From contig JACDCN010000118.1 of assembly GCA_013817555.1 (NCBI GenBank), positions 1 to 6,661 of the forward strand: a stretch of 6,661 nucleotides of DNA. Reading direction: 5' to 3'. This DNA is from Actinomycetota bacterium (GTDB lineage: Bacteria > Actinomycetota > Thermoleophilia > Gaiellales > Gaiellaceae). Made by a program: the position numbers and the translations under genes. Below are positions 1 to 5,963 of this stretch, in pieces; the first letter of the stretch is position 1, and each line of letters opens with the position of its first letter. The notes below the pieces were generated by a model. The model saw nothing but the letters and a program-made list of their open reading frames with translations. It was not told the origin of the DNA and did not search any database.

Positions 1-82
1 GGACGATCTACGGAAGGCCGCGGCCCCCGGCCATGCCCTTGCCGGACAGGCCCGAAAGGGCCGTAGAGAGAAGCCGGGCCAG
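1..82 (+). other. Leader or upstream-gene tail before the MFS gene; possible folded RNA
   Basis: No gene can be assigned here. A perfect 7-bp pairing joins 7-13 (tctacgg) to 61-67 (ccgtaga). Inside it are a possible GC-rich hairpin (16-20 with 28-32, or alternatively 27-31 with 41-45) and a small GAAA-capped hairpin (51-53 with 58-60). This could be a structured 5' leader, but it matches no riboswitch class I recognise. Two coding readings compete. The MFS frame is open back to position 2. Another plus-strand frame is open from position 3 to a TAG at 87-89, which would give an upstream gene overlapping the GTG at 83 by 7 nt. In GC-rich DNA such short open frames often arise by chance, so the question stays open without upstream sequence. 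Confidence 0.25.
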
Positions 83-1528
83 GTGGTAGCGTCACCGGAA
101 GTCGTGGAGAGCACTCGCCGTCTTGGCCTCCTGCGCCGTTCGCCCTCCTTCGGGCTGCTCTTTTTCGCTACCGCCGGCTCCGGCATCGGTACCTACCTGG
201 CGTCTCTTGCGCTGACGCTCGACATTTACGCCCGGACCGACTCGGGGCTCTGGGTTGCGGCGCTCCTCATCGCCAGTTTCCTCCCGATCGTTCTTGTGGG
301 CCTCCTGCTCGGGCCGCTCTTCGATCGGCTTTCCCGGCGCCGCTTGATGATCGCATCGGATCTGACCCGCGTCGCCGTGTTCGCCGCGCTCCCGTTCGTC
401 GACAGCCCGATCGGGATCGTGGGGCTCGCGGGGGTAGCCGGCGTTGCGACGGGGTTCTTCCGGCCTGCTGCGTTGGCGGGTCTCCCGAATCTGGTTCCGG
501 ACGACGAGCTCACCAACGCCAACTCCCTCTTGCAGACCGTCGAGAACGCCGCCTGGATGATCGGGCCGGTGCTTGGCGGTGTGATGGTGAGCGTGTGGAG
601 CCCCTCCGTGCCCTACGCGGTCAACGCGATCACCTTCCTCGTGTCCGCGGTGCTCGTGGCCCGAATCGCCGATTCGCAGCTCCGGTCGCAGGAGTCGCTC
701 ATGAGCGGGCACTGGCGCGATGTCGCTGACGGCGTTCGCCTCGTCCTGACTGCGCTTCCGCTGCGCACCGTCCTGATCGTGTGGAGCATCGTCTCGCTGG
801 GCAGCGCCGCAATCAACGTCGCGGAGGTCTTCTTCGTCCGAGACACTCTAGGAGCAAGCGAGATCGGCTTCGGGGTGATCATCGGCGCAACCGGGCTGGG
901 CCTGGTCATCGGCAGCTTCTTGGCGGCGCCCGCGCTCGACAAGGTCGGGCTACGCCGCCACTACGCGGGCTCTATCGCGCTGATGGCGTTCGGCTGGGGC
1001 GGGGCGGCGCTCAGTCCGGCGATCTGGGTCGCGGTGCCCTTCGTGATCGGGGGCGCGGCGGGCAACGGCGCTGCAATCATCTGCAATCAGATTCTCGTTC
1101 AGCGCGGCGCGCCGGACCGGTTCCGAGGACGTGCTCTCTCGACGATCATGAGCACGAACTACCTGATCATCGGGATCGCGATGGTGACCGCGGGTCTGCT
1201 GACCGATTGGCTAGGAGCACGCTCGGTCATGATCTCGGCCGCGGCGATCTGCGCGGTCGGCGCTTTCGCCGCAGTCCTCCTGACGCATTGGCTGCCGGTG
1301 CAGAGCGTCGACGAGGATCACGTGCTAGAGGCTTACGGCGAGGCGGCCGCGGGCGCGCTCGTCTCGCTAGGCAGCGTCGGGCGTAAGCCTTTGGCGGCCG
1401 CGCCGGCGCAGGCGCGTGCCCCGGCGCGTGACGGCGCGGCCAACGCCGGGCTCGAACGCATCGCAGTCCTGCTCGAGGAGATCGAGCTTCGACGCGCGAA
1501 CGAAGCCAGCCGGCGCTCAGCCACCTGA
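83..1528 (+). CDS. MFS transporter, MFS_3/EntS-like exporter type
   Basis: A 481-residue integral membrane protein of the major facilitator superfamily, probably a proton-driven exporter in the cytoplasmic membrane; the substrate cannot be read from sequence. Hydrophobic segments repeat through about residues 25-405, consistent with roughly 12 helices. The loop between helices 2 and 3 carries an MFS motif A-like segment at 77-88 (G77, D81, R82, R85, R86). The overall pattern, including the FFRPAALAGLPNLV-type stretch near 130, resembles the MFS_3 group that includes the enterobactin exporter EntS. Family members are usually about 400-420 residues. This one adds a hydrophilic tail from about 402, made of an Ala/Pro-rich linker and a charged helix at about 456-478. 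The GTG start at 83 has only a weak purine stretch (65-71) upstream. The frame is open back to the window edge, so an earlier start is possible. It runs in the same direction as meaB but is separated from it by 225 bp. Confidence 0.88.
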   Translation: MVASPEVVESTRRLGLLRRSPSFGLLFFATAGSGIGTYLASLALTLDIYARTDSGLWVAALLIASFLPIVLVGLLLGPLFDRLSRRRLMIASDLTRVAVFAALPFVDSPIGIVGLAGVAGVATGFFRPAALAGLPNLVPDDELTNANSLLQTVENAAWMIGPVLGGVMVSVWSPSVPYAVNAITFLVSAVLVARIADSQLRSQESLMSGHWRDVADGVRLVLTALPLRTVLIVWSIVSLGSAAINVAEVFFVRDTLGASEIGFGVIIGATGLGLVIGSFLAAPALDKVGLRRHYAGSIALMAFGWGGAALSPAIWVAVPFVIGGAAGNGAAIICNQILVQRGAPDRFRGRALSTIMSTNYLIIGIAMVTAGLLTDWLGARSVMISAAAICAVGAFAAVLLTHWLPVQSVDEDHVLEAYGEAAAGALVSLGSVGRKPLAAAPAQARAPARDGAANAGLERIAVLLEEIELRRANEASRRSAT

Positions 1529-1547
1529 CGAAGCCCCGAACCGGCGG

Positions 1548-1726
1548 CTGGCTAAGAACTCGTTTCACAGTGAAGCCTTGAGCCGCCTGGCCGCGCTGGG
1601 CGGCGCGATGCGGCGTCCTCAGTCGCGTCCATATGTGTCATATGGACGCTCCCTGCGTCCTTGCCTCGCACCACCCAGCGCACCCCGTCGACGAAGCGTC
1701 AATGTGAAACGAGTTCTAATAGCCAG
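1548..1726. repeat. Long imperfect palindrome, MITE-like or giant hairpin element
   Basis: The two halves of this ~179-bp stretch are related as inverted copies about a centre at 1637. The outer arms contain a perfect 15-bp inverted repeat (1555-1569 with 1703-1717). Allowing a 2-nt bulge, it extends to 1548 and 1726, and inward with mismatches to about 1576 and 1696. A middle block pairs 14 of 16 bases (1593-1608 with 1666-1681). A perfect 11-bp repeat with a 3-nt spacer sits at the centre (1625-1635 with 1639-1649). All three blocks share the same axis, so this is one structure and not unrelated hairpins. By eye about two thirds of each half pairs. No clear target-site duplication flanks it and no transposase lies inside. 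It could be a degenerate palindromic MITE, a large RNA hairpin or terminator, or a multi-site operator. Confidence 0.75.
1625..1649. promoter_or_regulatory. Perfect 11-bp inverted repeat, possible operator or hairpin tip
   Basis: The arms gcgtccatatg and catatggacgc are exact reverse complements around the trinucleotide tgt. The AT-rich core stands out in very GC-rich DNA. It is the exact centre of the larger palindrome at 1548-1726, so it may simply be the best-preserved tip of that element. Alternatively it resembles a binding site for a dimeric repressor acting on meaB, whose start lies 104 bp downstream. No regulator gene is in the window to support this. No T-run follows, so it is not a canonical intrinsic terminator. 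Confidence 0.4.
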
Positions 1727-1753
1727 ACCCGAGGCGATGTAAGTTGGCCCACC

Positions 1754-2716
1754 GTGGCTAGGAAGGAATGGCCTCTCGATGACCTGACAAAAGGCGTTCG
1801 CGCGGGAGACCGCCGCGCGTTAGCGCGCGCGATCTCGCTGGTCGAGAACGGCGATCCCCTGGCGTATCCGCTCGTCCGCGAGCTCTATCCGGAGACGGGG
1901 AGAGCCGTCGTGATCGGGGTCACGGGACCGCCGGGCGTGGGCAAGTCTTCCCTGATCGCCGCGCTCGTCGAGCACCTGCGCGGCCGCGATCGCACCGTGG
2001 GCGTCGTATCGGTCGACCCGTCCAGTCCGTTCTCGCGCGGAGCGTTGCTCGGGGACCGCATCCGTCTCGTGGATCACTTCCTCGATCCGGGTGTCTTCAT
2101 CCGCTCCATGGGCACGCGCGGTCACCAGGGCGGGCTTGCGGAGACGACCCTGCAAGCGGTTCTGCTCCTCGACGCCTCCCGGAAGGACGTGATCTTCGTC
2201 GAGACCGTCGGCGCCGGCCAGAGCGAGGTCGAGGTGACGGGAATCGCGGATACCGTGCTGCTCGTGCTCATGCCAGGCTCGGGGGACTCCGTGCAGGCGC
2301 TGAAGGCGGGGATCATGGAGATTCCGGATGTGATCGCCGTCAACAAGATGGATCACCCGGCGTCGAAGACGATGCTGAATGAGGTTCGCTCCATCGTCGG
2401 GCTCGCCGACCCGGATCGGCGGCCCGCAATCATTTTGACCGAGGCTCTCGGAGGACAGAACGTGCCGGAGCTCTGGGAGAAGGTCGAGGAGCACCGTGCA
2501 GGGCTAGAGCGAGACGGCAAGCTCGAGGAGCGCCGCAGGCGGAACCTCTCGCGGGAAGTGTTCGCGGTAGCTTCGAGCCGGGCGAAGGCGCATCTCCAAG
2601 CCGCGGTCGCCGACGATCCCGAGCTGCAGCGGGTGCTGGAGGCAGTCGAGAGGCGTGAGCTCGACCCGCTGACCGCAGTGCGCGAGATCATGGAGAAGGT
2701 GTTCAAGATTGGCTGA
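1754..2716 (+). CDS. meaB: Methylmalonyl-CoA mutase-associated GTPase MeaB
   Basis: A cytoplasmic G3E-class P-loop GTPase that binds methylmalonyl-CoA mutase, gates delivery of adenosylcobalamin and protects the enzyme from inactivation (known for the MeaB/ArgK family). With the start chosen it has 320 residues, normal for the family. Visible motifs are the P-loop GPPGVGKS at 58-65, a VDPSSPFSRG segment at 87-96, GDRIR at 100-104, ETVGAGQSE at 150-158 (G2/G3 region) and the guanine-specifying NKMD at 197-200. The C-terminal part is helical and charged, matching the MeaB dimerisation arm. The frame opens at a TTG at 1661, but that start lies inside the palindromic element and would add unstructured residues absent from the family. 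GTG 1754 gives the expected N-terminal helix (LTKGVRAGDRRALARAISL). No good ribosome binding site precedes it. Its stop overlaps the threonine ammonia-lyase start, and no mutase gene is in the window. Confidence 0.93.
   Translation: MARKEWPLDDLTKGVRAGDRRALARAISLVENGDPLAYPLVRELYPETGRAVVIGVTGPPGVGKSSLIAALVEHLRGRDRTVGVVSVDPSSPFSRGALLGDRIRLVDHFLDPGVFIRSMGTRGHQGGLAETTLQAVLLLDASRKDVIFVETVGAGQSEVEVTGIADTVLLVLMPGSGDSVQALKAGIMEIPDVIAVNKMDHPASKTMLNEVRSIVGLADPDRRPAIILTEALGGQNVPELWEKVEEHRAGLERDGKLEERRRRNLSREVFAVASSRAKAHLQAAVADDPELQRVLEAVERRELDPLTAVREIMEKVFKIG
2692..2699 (+). promoter_or_regulatory. Shine-Dalgarno site supporting the TTG start at 2709
   Basis: GGAGAAGG lies inside the end of meaB, with nine bases between it and the TTG at 2709. 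It decides the start of the threonine ammonia-lyase gene and fits translational coupling across the 8-bp overlap. Confidence 0.65.
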
Positions 2717-3878
2717 GGCGCCGACGATCGCCGACATCGAGGCGGCTCGCGCCCTCCTCGCCGGGGTGGCGCGCGAGACGCCGCTCTATCAGACGGAGAC
2801 GTTTTCCCGGCTCTCCGGTCGTACGGTTCTGCTCAAGGCGGAGAATCTTCAGCGCACGGGGTCGTTCAAGATCCGGGGCGCCTACAACACGATCGCGACG
2901 CTCTCCCCCGAGGAGCGGAGCGCGGGTGTCGTCGCCGCAAGCGCGGGTAACCACGGCCAGGCAGTCGCATGGGCCGCGCGCGAGGCAGGAATCGCCGCCA
3001 CGATCTTCATGCCCGAGGACGCGCCCATGGCGAAGGTCGAGGCAACCCGTTCGTACGGTGGCCACGTCGAGCTTGCAGGCGCGGGGTTCGAAGGGGCAGT
3101 CGCTGCGGCGCTGGAGCACGTCGAGAGCATCGGCGCGACCCTCGTGCACGCCTTCGAGGACGCGCGCGTCATAGCCGGCCAGGGGACGATCGGGCTCGAG
3201 CTCGCTGAGCAGGCCCCGGACGCAGCGACCGTGCTCATCCCGATCGGCGGCGGGGGTCTCGCCGCCGGCATCTCGCTCGCGCTCCGCGAGCGGCGGCCAG
3301 GACAGCGGATCGTCGGTGTCGTCTGCCAGTCCGGGCTCACCATCGCCGACGGGATCTCCGTGAAGTCACGCGGCGAGCTCGCCGGCTCGATCCTCGACCG
3401 AACGGTCGATGACGTCGTGGAGGTGTCGGACGAGGAGATCTCGGACGCGCTCGTCCTCTGCCTGGAGCGGAAGAAGCTCCTGGTGGAGGGCGCGGGCGCG
3501 GTGGGCCTCGCGGCGGTGCTCGCCGGGCGAGCCGGGGGGCAGGACCCGGTCGCGGTCGTGCTTTCGGGCGGAAACATCGACGCTACGACGCTCATCTCTG
3601 TGATGCGGCTGGGCCTGACCCGTTCGGGCCGCTACCTCGCTCTACGGATGCTGATTCCCGACCGGCCGGGCGAGTTGCGGAACGTCCTCGATCTCGTCGC
3701 TCGAGAGCGCGGAAATCTCGTCTCGGTCGACCACCATCGCGAGGGTACGACGCGAACTGCGCTGCAGACGGAGGTCGAGCTCGTCGTGTCGACCCGCGAC
3801 GAGGCGCACTGCGAGGAGATCCTCGCGACTCTTCGCACGGCCGGCTACACGGTCGAACGTCTCGGCCCACCTGCCTGA
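2709..3878 (+). CDS. ilvA: Threonine ammonia-lyase (threonine dehydratase) with C-terminal ACT domain
   Basis: A cytoplasmic fold-type II PLP enzyme that deaminates L-threonine (often also L-serine) to 2-oxobutyrate and ammonia. The catalytic domain covers about residues 1-300. Lys54 in SFKIRG forms the Schiff base with PLP, SAGNHGQ at 78-84 contacts substrate and cofactor, GGGGL at 180-184 holds the PLP phosphate, and an SGGN motif lies near 285. A single ACT-type regulatory domain follows at about 311-389 (YLALRMLIPDRPGELRNV onward). At 389 residues with one ACT domain it fits the shorter TdcB-related class (often annotated ilvA) and not the ~510-residue E. coli IlvA with two regulatory domains. 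Effector control is likely, but the ligand cannot be read. The TTG start overlaps the end of meaB by 8 bp and has a strong Shine-Dalgarno site. The product can feed isoleucine synthesis or propionyl-CoA; the meaB linkage favours the latter, as inference. Confidence 0.93.
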   Translation: MAEAPTIADIEAARALLAGVARETPLYQTETFSRLSGRTVLLKAENLQRTGSFKIRGAYNTIATLSPEERSAGVVAASAGNHGQAVAWAAREAGIAATIFMPEDAPMAKVEATRSYGGHVELAGAGFEGAVAAALEHVESIGATLVHAFEDARVIAGQGTIGLELAEQAPDAATVLIPIGGGGLAAGISLALRERRPGQRIVGVVCQSGLTIADGISVKSRGELAGSILDRTVDDVVEVSDEEISDALVLCLERKKLLVEGAGAVGLAAVLAGRAGGQDPVAVVLSGGNIDATTLISVMRLGLTRSGRYLALRMLIPDRPGELRNVLDLVARERGNLVSVDHHREGTTRTALQTEVELVVSTRDEAHCEEILATLRTAGYTVERLGPPA

Positions 3879-3970
3879 CTCGCGCTGCCGGAGACCGACA
3901 GGCGTCCTCTCATCTATGGACAAGTCGGCGCACTCTCGGCGCCCTTCTTTCGCACTCGAGGCACGGACTC

Positions 3971-4005
3971 CATGTCCGCGGAGGACATGTCCAGGGTCAG
4001 ACCCT
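3971..4005. repeat. Two adjacent small palindromes in the tail-to-tail gap; possible terminator or dispersed repeat
   Basis: The first palindrome pairs catgtcc (3971-3977) with ggacatg (3983-3989) and overlaps the perfect 10-bp palindrome ggacatgtcc (3983-3992). The second pairs agggtc (3993-3998) with gaccct (4000-4005) around one base. The pair ends 10 bp beyond the stop of the minus-strand rhodanese gene and lies 92 bp after the plus-strand gene. A bidirectional terminator is plausible by position, although there is no T-run. The GGGTCTGACCC-type core also looks like intergenic palindromes I recall as repeated in some high-GC genomes, which is memory and not a search. The rest of 3879-4015 shows nothing clear. 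Confidence 0.45.
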
Positions 4006-4015
4006 AGTTACGATT

Positions 4016-5353
4016 TCAACTACCGCAGCGGCGGAACTCGACGGTGGGCTTGCCGGATTCCCGCCACGCGTCGACCCCTCCTGGGGCGACAGCACGTGTG
4101 TCGTACCCGCGCGCCGCGAGGATGCTCGCCGCGATCGCCGCCCGCGGGCCGGACTCGCAGATCGTGACGAGTGGCCGGTCGGACGGGAGATCCACCGCGT
4201 CGAGTGCAAGCAGGCGGTACGGGATGTTGCGGCTCCCGGCGATGTACCCTGAGTCCCGCTCGTCTTTCTCGCGCACGTCGATCAACTCGGCGCCTTCCTC
4301 GAGGAGACCCTCGAGCTCTTCGACGCCCACGAGCTCCAGCGTCTGTGCTCCGCCCCCGAGGACATAGCCGGAGATGTCCAGGAGCCCGACCGAGCGGAGG
4401 CTCCGTACCGCCTGCGTGACTTCGGCCGCAGCGGACGCGCAGATGACCACGGGCTTGCCTGCGTCGAGCACGAACGCGGCCTTGGTCGAGAAGCGCGTTC
4501 CCGAGATCGGCACGCTGATTGCGCCCGGGTGATGTCCCTCGGCAAACGTGTCGAGCCGCCGGACGTCGACAATTTGGGCGTCGCCGGGAGGCAAGGGCAG
4601 CTCAAGCGGCTCTGGTTGGGCGCCGACGAACGGCCCGCGGTTCAGCTCCACGATCCGCTCCATGTTCGGCGGCCTCGGCGCCGAGATCCCGGAGGATTCC
4701 GCAACGAAGGCGGCGACGTCGTCGCTCGCAAACACATGGTTGAAGCGACGCTCGAAGCCGATCGTCGTGGACGCCTTCGAGCTCATGGCCTTGCCACAGA
4801 GCGATCCCGCGACGTGTCCCGGGTATACCTCGACGCCGTCCCCGAGCTCCAGCAGCCGCCTCAGCGAGTGGAAGAGACCCTCAGCCCCCGCGCGCGCCTC
4901 GATGGCCAGATCCGGGCGTGCTGCATCACCCACGAAGAGCGAGTCTCCGGTGAGAACGAGCCAGGGATCTAGCGCGCGCGAGCCGTCGACGACCGCGAAG
5001 CAGCAGTGCTCAGGCCTGTGCCCGGGTGTGTGGATGCATCTGAGCACGACCTCGCCGAGCGAGACCTCGGTGCCGTCCTCGAGCGCGTCGTGCGGGTAGC
5101 CGGCGTCGGCGGCCGGATGGATGCTCACCGAAAGCTCGTGCTCCAGGGCGAGACGCCCGTGACCCGATAGGTGATCGGCGTGCGTGTGCGTCTCGAGCAC
5201 GCGAACGAGTCGGACGTCGCGCCGCTCGGCTTCCTCGAGGTACTGCTCGATGGCGTACGCCGGGTCGACGACGACCGCTTGCCCAGTGCTCTCGTCGCCG
5301 ACCAGGTACGAAGCGCACCCGAGAGCGTCGTCAACGAACTGCGTGAAGATCAC
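4016..5353 (-). CDS. CstB-like metallo-beta-lactamase-fold persulfide dioxygenase fused to two rhodanese domains
   Basis: Predicted cytoplasmic sulfur enzyme of 445 residues, close in length and layout to CstB (persulfide dioxygenase, middle pseudo-rhodanese, C-terminal rhodanese). The N-terminal MBL fold has HTHADH at 56-61 (H56, H58, D60, H61), H112 in TPGH, D137 in TGD and H180 in PGH. H56 and H112 have the same spacing as the two iron-binding histidines of ETHE1, and D137 fits its aspartate ligand. Rhodanese domain 1 (about 253-340) has Cys305 but its loop runs CASAAAE and lacks the usual CxxGxR arginine. Domain 2 (about 344-436) keeps Cys399 in CESGPR and looks active. The likely role is oxidising low-molecular-weight persulfides to sulfite and forming thiosulfate. 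The GTG at 5353 is preferred, since an open extension to 5491 would overlap the upstream gene and reads as non-homologous sequence. Its ribosome binding site is weak. It sits 28 bp after the YcnI-like gene, probably in one transcript. Confidence 0.85.
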   Translation of the reverse strand: MIFTQFVDDALGCASYLVGDESTGQAVVVDPAYAIEQYLEEAERRDVRLVRVLETHTHADHLSGHGRLALEHELSVSIHPAADAGYPHDALEDGTEVSLGEVVLRCIHTPGHRPEHCCFAVVDGSRALDPWLVLTGDSLFVGDAARPDLAIEARAGAEGLFHSLRRLLELGDGVEVYPGHVAGSLCGKAMSSKASTTIGFERRFNHVFASDDVAAFVAESSGISAPRPPNMERIVELNRGPFVGAQPEPLELPLPPGDAQIVDVRRLDTFAEGHHPGAISVPISGTRFSTKAAFVLDAGKPVVICASAAAEVTQAVRSLRSVGLLDISGYVLGGGAQTLELVGVEELEGLLEEGAELIDVREKDERDSGYIAGSRNIPYRLLALDAVDLPSDRPLVTICESGPRAAIAASILAARGYDTRAVAPGGVDAWRESGKPTVEFRRCGS

Positions 5354-5381
5354 AGCGGAGCGAAGGTACCACCGGTGTCCG

Positions 5382-5930
5382 CTATTGCTCTTGAAGTGGC
5401 CGGCCCCGGCGGCGCTTGAGCCAGGCGACAGCGCCGATACTGGCGAGCACGAGTACGCCGATGAGCGCAAGCGCGAGGACGTACGTGGCATCGGAGGACG
5501 CTTCGGCGGCTCCAGTGCCGGGAACCACGGTCACGGGGATCGGCCACGGCAGGCTTCCCCCTTCCGGATAGAGCTGTTCTGCCTGGAGCTGGAGCGGCCC
5601 GACGGGCGCCGACGAATCGACCGCGAGGTCGAGCTCGAAGGACGCTCCCGTATTCGCCGCCAAGGGCTCGCCGCTCCACGTGGCGACACCGTTCTCGATG
5701 ACAGCCTCCCAGTTGCCGCCGGCGCGAAGGATCTGGACGCCTGTCGGAGCCATGACGGACAGTCCCGTCATCGGCCGGTCGAGGTCGTTGTGGACGCTCA
5801 GGCTCAGCATCTGCGTGTCGCCGGCGACGAGAAGCCCCGGCGTAACGCCGATGTGGGAGGCGGCTGGGCCTGCGGCTGCGAGGACAGCCATACAGACGGC
5901 AGTGAGCATCGTGAGCCGCACGTTTCCCAT
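5382..5930 (-). CDS. YcnI/DUF1775-like exported, membrane-anchored protein, putative copper binding
   Basis: A 182-residue protein with a signal peptide (about 1-25; hydrophobic core then PAAS), an extracellular beta-rich domain (26-140), a transmembrane helix (about 149-171) and a cytoplasmic KRRRGR anchor. This is the usual layout of actinobacterial YcnI-like proteins. Family resemblance includes the HIGVTPG start, the VHNDLD segment (46-51) that aligns by eye with the family VPNE region, and the LQLQAEQLYPEGG-LPW ending. Cleavage after S25 would leave His26 as the N-terminal residue, and Trp129 sits where the conserved family tryptophan is expected. In Bacillus subtilis YcnI the N-terminal histidine binds Cu(II) as a single-histidine brace; the same role here is inference. 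YcnI genes usually lie beside copC/copD-type genes, none of which is seen. It starts with ATG 33 bp after the acyl-CoA dehydrogenase and ends 28 bp before the CstB-like gene. The match is moderate, so another small secreted beta-domain family remains possible. Confidence 0.68.
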   Translation of the reverse strand: MGNVRLTMLTAVCMAVLAAAGPAASHIGVTPGLLVAGDTQMLSLSVHNDLDRPMTGLSVMAPTGVQILRAGGNWEAVIENGVATWSGEPLAANTGASFELDLAVDSSAPVGPLQLQAEQLYPEGGSLPWPIPVTVVPGTGAAEASSDATYVLALALIGVLVLASIGAVAWLKRRRGRPLQEQ

Positions 5931-5963
5931 GATGCCCGGCCCAGGGCGGTGCGAGCCTCGCCT

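Noticed and set aside
92..712. 206-residue open frame antisense to the MFS gene
   Set aside because: Charged, His/Arg/Glu-rich composition typical of the complement of a membrane protein gene; no domain seen.
1716..1721. TCTAAT as a -10 box for meaB
   Set aside because: No convincing -35 box lies at the right distance and the bases belong to the palindrome's outer arm.
1661..1753. N-terminal extension of MeaB from TTG 1661
   Set aside because: It lies within the palindromic element, has no family-like residues, and the GTG at 1754 gives a normal-length MeaB.
1820..2494. 224-residue open frame antisense to meaB
   Set aside because: Rich in His, Arg and Asp with no recognisable domain; meaB motifs occupy the other strand.
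2882..3595. 237-residue open frame antisense to the threonine ammonia-lyase
   Set aside because: Ser/Ala/Pro-rich shadow frame caused by GC-biased codons in a clearly conserved gene on the opposite strand.
4529..5099. Plus-strand open frames over the MBL-rhodanese gene
   Set aside because: The minus-strand frame carries all metal-binding and rhodanese motifs; these are shadow frames.
5354..5491. 46-residue N-terminal extension of the MBL-rhodanese protein
   Set aside because: It overlaps the end of the YcnI-like gene in another frame and its Ser/Arg-rich sequence does not resemble an MBL start. IFTQFVDDALGCASYLV after the GTG at 5353 is the expected beginning.
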